A stretch of DNA of 64,000 bases. Origin: Marasmius tenuissimus (taxonomy: Eukaryota; Basidiomycota; Agaricomycetes; Agaricales; Marasmiaceae). The translations under genes and the position numbers were made by a program. Numbering within the stretch: position 1 is the stretch's first letter; each line of letters begins with the position of its first letter. The notes under the pieces were generated by a model. That model was not told the DNA's origin. It ran no database searches and worked only from the letters and a program-made list of their open reading frames with translations. This document shows positions 58,223 through 64,000 of the stretch, piece after piece. The stretch lies in the NCBI GenBank assembly GCA_029532415.1, contig JAQOTA010000069.1, positions 1,860,001 through 1,924,000 on the forward strand, in the 5' to 3' direction.

Positions 58223-59574
58223 TCATGGCCTGAGGACCCTCGCTAGGGTGCCCATCATTCGGAGGTACGTTGCTGGCGAGGAGCAAGCTCCTTTCCCAGC
58301 GGGTCCCACAAATGATTTTAGATTGCCTCCTTCGTGCCCCTCGAGATAGTAGTTGAGGTAATTCGCCACACTCGTGGTCTTGAGACCCGTAAGCTCCGCG
58401 ATGCGCTCTTTCGAAACGGACTGGACCTTGTCCTTTCCCTTCGCTACCCCCTCGGACTGAACATCGTCTAATATCCCAAGGAAAGTCTGAACGCGACCGT
58501 TCGCAGTCAGGAGTTGGGGATGAACGAAATACCGATATCGTCTGTCGAGATAAACAACACGGGGATGGTGGCGTTCAGGTAACGTTCCAGGATGCGAGAG
58601 CTCTAGACCAATCCGAGGAGACCTATGTATCGTCACAGGTTTTACTGCCGAAAGTCCAGAGTCTGACGTATCGACAGCCTGAAGGAACATCGTAGTCGAA
58701 CGAGAGCCCTCGGCGGAACGACTGAAGGCAGATATGTCTCCTCCCCAAAGAGTATCCACCAGCTCCGCGATTCCCAAGGGCTTCGAGCGATTGGAATTAG
58801 AACTACTTTGTCGTAGAACCTCGTCTACAAGTAAAGAAGGGCCAGAGATGACTTTCTCGTCCTTTCCCAGGCGCTTCATGCTCCTCAAGAGGATTCCACC
58901 TCTTATTTCGCAACTTGTGGAGACTGACGGAGATTGCTGGTCCTCAAGTTCATCCGACTTAGATTCTAGTAATTCTGAATCAAAGAAGCGGGATTTGACT
59001 GTTGAAGAATTGATGCCAACAGTCGGATCCACGCTTCCTAGCGTCAGGTCCAACCCCTTTCGTGTCCCTCCTCGATATCCGCCGGATGTCAGACTCCGCG
59101 AAGCGTCTTCGGATCTCTTAGGTGCTCGATGGAAGTACCTATAAAAGGGTTGGGCTGAAATGTGGAACGGGCCAAGAAAAGGCTCACATACCACCTCCCA
59201 CTGATCCTCTGCTCCTCGCTTCCGTGGGTGAAAGGATCTTCATGACAGCCCGACATCCACAGGTAAAATTCAATCTCCAGGAATTGGTAATGTACTTCTG
59301 AGCCCGTGGTTGAGTTGCTGATGACCAAATGAAATGAGCCCGACAAAAGCTTTCGAGCAAGCTCGTCGAAACGCGCTATTACTCTATCTTCAGACGTGAG
59401 AGTGCTGAAGTCCAGAACATGAAGCAATTCCGACTCGGATGAAGCCTGTGGCTCGCACTCAGCAGGCTGAGGGTCTACTTGAATGGCGGAACGGTCACGT
59501 TTTGCGGGACGATGATCTTCTTCGTTTTGGTCGCTAGCAGACTCTTCGGCCTTCCTCTTCCCAAAAGGTGCCAT
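58223..59574 (-). CDS. Conserved protein, possibly related to a base-excision DNA glycosylase
   Basis: Exons are 59574-59192 and 59138-58223; the product is 432 residues. The basic N-terminus (FGKRKAEESAS; HRPAKRDR) could be a nuclear signal. The conserved block reads EIEFYLWMSGCHEDPFTHGS, GRWYFHRAPKR, YRGGTRKGLDLTLG and GGILLRSM, a pattern I associate with proteins annotated as 3-methyladenine-glycosylase-like, but I cannot confirm that. A long Ser-rich insert separates parts of the fold, followed by RVVYLDRRYRYFVHPQ and a C-terminal SKERIAELTGLKTTSVANYLNYYLEG. An in-frame upstream ATG at 59685 would add 37 residues with a possible organelle-targeting character. Confidence 0.75.
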
Positions 59575-59802
59575 ATGGCTTGGAATTGTGGTGGTAGAGA
59601 AAGAGAGAAAAGCTGTCGGCAAGTTCCGAAAGTAACCGGTGCATGACCTACCCCACGCCCCTGATGTACCCCAACCAATTCGCATATTATTTTACCAACT
59701 GAAGTCGTCACAAGTTGAATTAGACCTGCATTGCTTCTGAGCATGTTGGTACATATTACGGTTTGGGGTAAAATAGAATACGGAGTACACGGTGCCCTGG
59801 TG

Positions 59803-62002
59803 TCACCGAGGAAGTACATTCACATATAGCGGATCCCTATGTACAACGAAAAAGTCTTTTAGTTTAGCCGGCCAGACTTCCCAATCGAAGCCTTCAGCGA
59901 AGCTAAAGCGAAAAGTCCTCAAAAGTAGTGCAATAGTCAGAGTTATCTGCATCTTCGCAAGGTTTCTCCCCACGCAATTTGAGGGGCCATAGGAGAAAGC
60001 TAGGAAAGCATCCAGATTATGGACGTGTGTCTCCAGTCCCAGGTAACAGGCACGCTCAAATGGAGGGATGGAACTCCCTTCCGAAAGGATCCATCGTCCG
60101 GGTAGAAATTTCTCTGGGGACGGGGAGAAATACTCCTGGTTACGATGAAGTGAGTACGGAGGGACGTAAACCTGGGTACCTTCGGGTAGGAATCTTGGAA
60201 GGGGGGAGAGCGGGCGAAAACTTTATCAGTGTGGCGTGGAGGCGAGTACAAAAATGAACTCACAATCCCGAGATTACACAGCCCCCACTGCCGGCGGGTA
60301 CCTCTCTTGGTCCGTTTGTAGGAACTGCGGGGAGAAATCGCATACTCTCATTTCTTGGTCAATCGTGAATTTCATCGTAACCACGAGGATAACAAAAAGA
60401 TTGACTTACATGCACGCATCCAGATAGACCAGTTTTGCTTGCAGCTCTGGGTACTGAATTTCCTCATCCAGCGAGTCGCAGAAAGCCTCATCGATCTCTT
60501 CTTCAACTCGCCTATAGCAATCCGGGTGTGCTAGTAGACACCATACTAAGATTGATATCACTGCACTGCTGGTGTCGGATCCTGCAATCACGGCGACCAT
60601 ACCGTCTGCGAGAACGTCGGGAGTGAGTGGTCTCTGTTTCTCAAACCCAGCTTCGTCGTTCTGCCGCCCTGAGGTTACGATCTGAAGGAATATGGGATCG
60701 TAGGGTACGTACCAGGTAGTACCACAAGTCCTTGATCTCTGGACCACGCTGAATACGATTCCTCGCACAGTTTATTCCGTAATCGCGCACACCAAGTATC
60801 TGGTGAGACGTAAATGGGAGGATGTGGGCCCATTCGAAGGCCCAAGGTACGTGGCTCAAGAGGGCTCGAATTCTGTAGAAAGATTGCGGTACGAGTTCCG
60901 AAGTTAGACTCTACCTCGAGACAACGAGTAAGAACTGACTTTGAGAAGCGTACGAGCTCTTCGAGGAGCCCAGTAGTATCCCCACCGTCCCGAACCATGT
61001 GTGAACCTTGGCCAAATCTAAGAAAATCATATTATTCAGTCATATCTCGATCGACGCGCCCCCACTCACGCCATGTCACCCATAAAGTCGAATCTGTAGA
61101 GATGGTTATTGTCAAAGCTGGATATATCTTTGACGCGAGGAGACCCACGTGAAATATTTGAGCCACAGATCCAGGTCGGTGGTGTTTCCTTCCTTCCCCT
61201 TAGCTGTGTCCGCGATTCCCTCAAGTAGTTCACGAACTCGCCGCCAGAGCGTTGCCTCGTGATCCCTGAGAGCTTGCCAATTGAGTCCTCTATTCCACAG
61301 CTTTCTTCGCTTAGCGTGTTCGCCCCCTGAGAGAGACAGAATACTCTTGGGTGCTCGAAGGTCTTGACGGACTGAATACCCTGAGCATAAACATCAGGCC
61401 ATGTGGGCGTAGAGCGCAGGGATACCTACATTGCCCTTTGGGAAGGCCGCTCACTCCGAGAACTCCAGCCACAGCTGAAATCTCGATTGTCGAGATTTCG
61501 TTTGGACCTACAACTCAAGGTGAGCTGAATTGGTTCTGGAGGCGGCCAGGTACATTACCGGTTCGGACGACAGGCCCATGCTTATCGTGAAGACACTTCA
61601 TCACAACATGATACCTGCCAGTCCAGCACACCCAAAGACCCCAAAGTTTGCTGACTTTGGCTGGCAAAGGTCCCGGAACTTTGGCGAGAGGGTGAAACGG
61701 CGAGATTCGATAGAGAACAATTGAAGACGAGAGTGCGACGAAGAAGCTAGCTGAGATACGGAGGAGGAGATGGATCGACAGTGAAGATGTGCCAGAAAGG
61801 CCTATTCCAACGGAAAGTAGGCAAGGCTGGATAATAAGGAGGGCCACCGCAGAGCCTATAGTTGACCTCGTGGGCTCATAACGGTGGAAGAACATATGAT
61901 TCACCTGGGAATGAAGTCAGATAACGACAAACATTCATCACATCCACTCACCAAACTAAGCGTAACGGCCGCGATGAATTCGTGAGCGAAAGGGACAAGC
62001 AT
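59803..62002 (-). CDS. Cytochrome P450 monooxygenase
   Basis: Ten exons: 62002-61952, 61904-61559, 61507-61430, 61380-61149, 61093-61070, 61017-60940, 60872-60713, 60681-60410, 60353-60264 and 60193-59803; 573 residues. The N-terminal membrane region (ALLIIQPCLLSVGIGL and ISASFFVALSSSIVLY) is followed by the proline hinge PLAKVPGPLPAKVSKLW. The substrate part has HGPVVRTGPNEIST, SVRQDLRAPKSILSLSGG and FTFDFMGDMAFGQG. The I-helix is AGSDTSS (about 356-362), ExxR is ESMR (about 416-419), the PERF-like motif is PEKFLPGRW, and the haem loop is FSYGPSNCVGRN with the Cys ligand. It is an ER-bound class II P450 of an agaricomycete expansion; the substrate is unknown. Exon 5 is only 24 bases. Confidence 0.93.
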
Positions 62003-63311
62003 GATGAGGGACCGACGAGTGGTTGAAGGGTGAGATGCCTTGCCCGAATGCCACCAGCGTATATATATGACTGTTCCCCACGTGCACTATCCCGGCCCTG
62101 TTCCGGTTTTAGTCCAAACTTCGAGTTTTCACGTCCCCGACGTTTGTCTTCTCACATCTCCGTTCATTTGTTCCGTAATTGAGTAGACCCATATGGATAG
62201 CTAGTTGCCGAAAATCACACATATTGTGGCAAAAGCCAACAGACGGACTGGGATGCGTGATTTCTTTGGCTTGATGAAATCTAGGATAGGAAGATGAAGC
62301 CGCACTCTCGCAATCCGAGTCGGAGGAGCGTGTGATGAGTTCGTATACCAATGGGTCAGAGGACTGTTATAGTTCTCTACGGCAGAGAGAAGATGGCTAG
62401 TCGATGCGGGTGACTCCAAAGAAAGAAGACACCCCAGCCTAAGAAGGCAATCGAAGGTCAGCCTGGGAGCGTTCGCTTGATTTCGCTTGTGTGACGGGCA
62501 GAGACTACGCTCGTACCTGTGTTTGTATGATCTTGTATGAGCAGACCTCATCGAAAGAAACTCTCCGATTCGGAGGGGCGGACAAGGTGGACGTGGAGAC
62601 TGCAAGGACGCGGTCCGACTCGGAGCACGCTACCGTGAGGCCTGACGCGATCTCCGACGGCAATTAAAGTTTCGTCAACTTGTGCGGCTTTTGGATTCAT
62701 ATCCCAAGGGCTGAAATGGAACATAATGTCAATAACGCACAGGTACACAAGGGAAAACCTTGAGAGCTCAGGGCTCGCTTTCGCGAACATTTATCCCCCG
62801 GTTTCCGCGCGGAGTAGTTGCTTCATCACAAGACCCAAGCAGCTGGGAAGATGGCTGAGCTGGCAGCTCACTGACTCTGACCTGTCGGAGTCACAGAGGT
62901 GAATAGCTTGCAAAAGGGATGTCACGGAGCATCGACCACGATAAGAGATAGCAAGGGCCGTAATGATGAGTCGAGCTGGTATGGGTTTGCGGCAACATAT
63001 CGAGAAAGAAGGCCTCCGCAACGCCTCGAGCTCGAGGTGCGGCCTTCGGTTTTGCCAGCATGGAAAGTTATTATCGATGGGTGAAAGAGGAGGAAGTCTT
63101 CTTGGAGGGAACAAGAGAAGACTCGGAGTTTGCTCGGGGCTTTCGGTAGGCTCACTCGCCATGACTTGGCACTATGACTTCAGACGATCATGGATCATGC
63201 TCACCGCCTGTAGATTGCATGGAGTTCTACATGGGAGAGCAATTAAGGAAGAGTCAAGCGCAGCCCAATTGTCCCTTGAAGCGTAGCCCACCAGACACTT
63301 TTCCTATGTTC
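62003..63311. other. Stretch with minus-strand frames but no recognised gene
   Basis: A minus-strand frame of 123 codons begins at 63162 (MASEPTESPEQTPSLL) and others lie at 62548-62790 and 62201-62605. None shows a domain, and consistent splicing between them could not be built. It could be the decayed 3' neighbour of the P450 or genuine orphan sequence. Confidence 0.3.
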
Positions 63312-64000
63312 CTAGTAATGGCAAGTCTCCCGCACGACGACTGTCAATCCTTCCTCCTTCAAAACCTCTAAAATGGGAGGCAGCACTCCGACATCGTAAT
63401 CATGATACCGAAACAATTCCTCAACCTCGCGATCTCCCAGCGAGATCCATAAACTCTGTATCCCTCCGCTGTGAGACTTCCAACGCGATCGTACGGCGAG
63501 AGCCAATTTCGAGAAATCGACCTCCCGAACACTCGAGGTTTGTGGAATCCTGATCTCTAGAGAGCTCAGAAGAGGTAATAGAGCTCTATCCCCGTCCACA
63601 GCCTCGGCTGTTGGGCTCAATGAGGTGATCGCTGTTTCAAGTAACACACTGGCCTGGTTGGCGGCAAGCCCAAGAGAGAGATGTTTGACATCTGATGAAG
63701 CCTCCAGTAGGTCTATGACGCTCCTCGGCTCCGCAGCATTTCCCACGAGCTCCAGCTTGGAGAGATTGCCGGGGGAAACCGAACGCAACATCGCAATGAA
63801 GGGGTCGTAAGAAGCTGATGTCGACGGATTAGTGTTTTGGATGGAGAGCTCAGTCAGAGAGGGCGCCACCAAGCACCTGATGGCGAATGAGAACTCATCG
63901 AATTCGTCATCGTCCGCTGAGAGTACGATCTTTAGGCTTTTCAGCCTTTCAAGTACCATTGGAGAGAACTTGGTGAGTGATATCGAGCAATACTCGATCC
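63312..64000 (-). CDS. F-box/leucine-rich-type protein, C-terminal part (cut by the right edge)
   Basis: The minus-strand frame is open from the window edge to the stop at 63312. It shows repeated leucine-rich strands (LKSLKIVLSADDDEF, APSLTELSIQN, LSKLELVGNA, VKHLSLGLA, LSSLEIRIPQ, SLWISLGDREVEELF), as in the C-terminal half of agaric F-box proteins. It ends VLKEEGLTVVVRETCHY. No F-box is seen because the N-terminus lies outside the window. It is not a close copy of the 29-kb gene. The call rests on repeat character and on how common such proteins are in these genomes. Confidence 0.65.
   Translation of the reverse strand, partial: IEYCSISLTKFSPMVLERLKSLKIVLSADDDEFDEFSFAIRCLVAPSLTELSIQNTNPSTSASYDPFIAMLRSVSPGNLSKLELVGNAAEPRSVIDLLEASSDVKHLSLGLAANQASVLLETAITSLSPTAEAVDGDRALLPLLSSLEIRIPQTSSVREVDFSKLALAVRSRWKSHSGGIQSLWISLGDREVEELFRYHDYDVGVLPPILEVLKEEGLTVVVRETCHY

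Noticed and set aside
1..64000. CRISPR arrays, bacterial operons, prophage or plasmid features
   Set aside because: None seen. The spliced genes and intron-bearing tRNAs are eukaryotic, and no regularly spaced repeat array is present.

Overview
The window is nuclear DNA of a filamentous fungus, most probably an agaricomycete (mushroom-type basidiomycete). Protein genes are broken by many short introns of about 50-90 bases with GT-AG ends and CTAAC-like branch sites, some exons are under 10 bases, and three tRNA genes carry introns next to the anticodon. The gene set is typical of such genomes: F-box proteins, a zinc-cluster regulator, pectin-active secreted enzymes, drug-type transporters, a P450 and small GPI-type secreted proteins. 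Gene models below were spliced by hand and checked for reading phase at every junction. No expression evidence was available.

Layout. 1-3.6 kb: a PAH-domain gene running off the left edge, then a long stretch without a recognisable gene, then an intron-bearing tRNA-Pro. 4.4-5.2 kb: a small secreted, probably GPI-anchored protein with a paralogue at 33.7-34.5 kb. 6.2-10.3 kb: a zinc-cluster transcription factor. 11.1-11.8 kb: a four-helix membrane protein. 12.9-13.9 kb: a CE12 rhamnogalacturonan acetylesterase. 15.4 kb: a tiny secreted cationic peptide. 16.6-20.1 kb: a 17-exon AAA ATPase. 22.6 kb: a second tRNA-Pro. 23.1-24.1 kb: a short-chain dehydrogenase. 24.4-30.5 kb: an F-box array with one intact member and several decayed ones. 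30.7-32.9 kb: an MFS transporter. 35.6-37.6 kb: a GH28 polygalacturonase. 38.4-43.4 kb: three paralogous glycine-rich secreted proteins (two in tandem, one inverted). 44.1 kb: tRNA-Lys, followed by an intronless acidic protein and a glutathione S-transferase. 47.2-53.7 kb: a tandem pair of ATR1-like MFS transporters with long coiled-coil tails. 54.6-56.2 kb: dihydrouridine synthase Dus1. 57.2-58.1 kb: an acetate-transporter-family membrane protein. 58.2-59.6 kb: a conserved protein possibly related to base-excision glycosylases. 59.8-62.0 kb: a cytochrome P450. The right edge cuts an F-box/LRR-type protein.

The most informative feature is local duplication. Two separate tandem segmental duplications (about 2.5 kb at 37.4-42.3 kb and about 4 kb at 47.2-54.7 kb) each copied a fast-evolving gene together with the last piece of the neighbouring gene (GH28 or DUS1). 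The stranded gene ends act as footprints of the event. The paralogues then diverged in internal repeats, tails and introns. Functionally, GH28 and CE12 both act on pectin. The transporters, GST, P450 and dehydrogenase form a loose detoxification and export set, but nothing shows that they are co-regulated.
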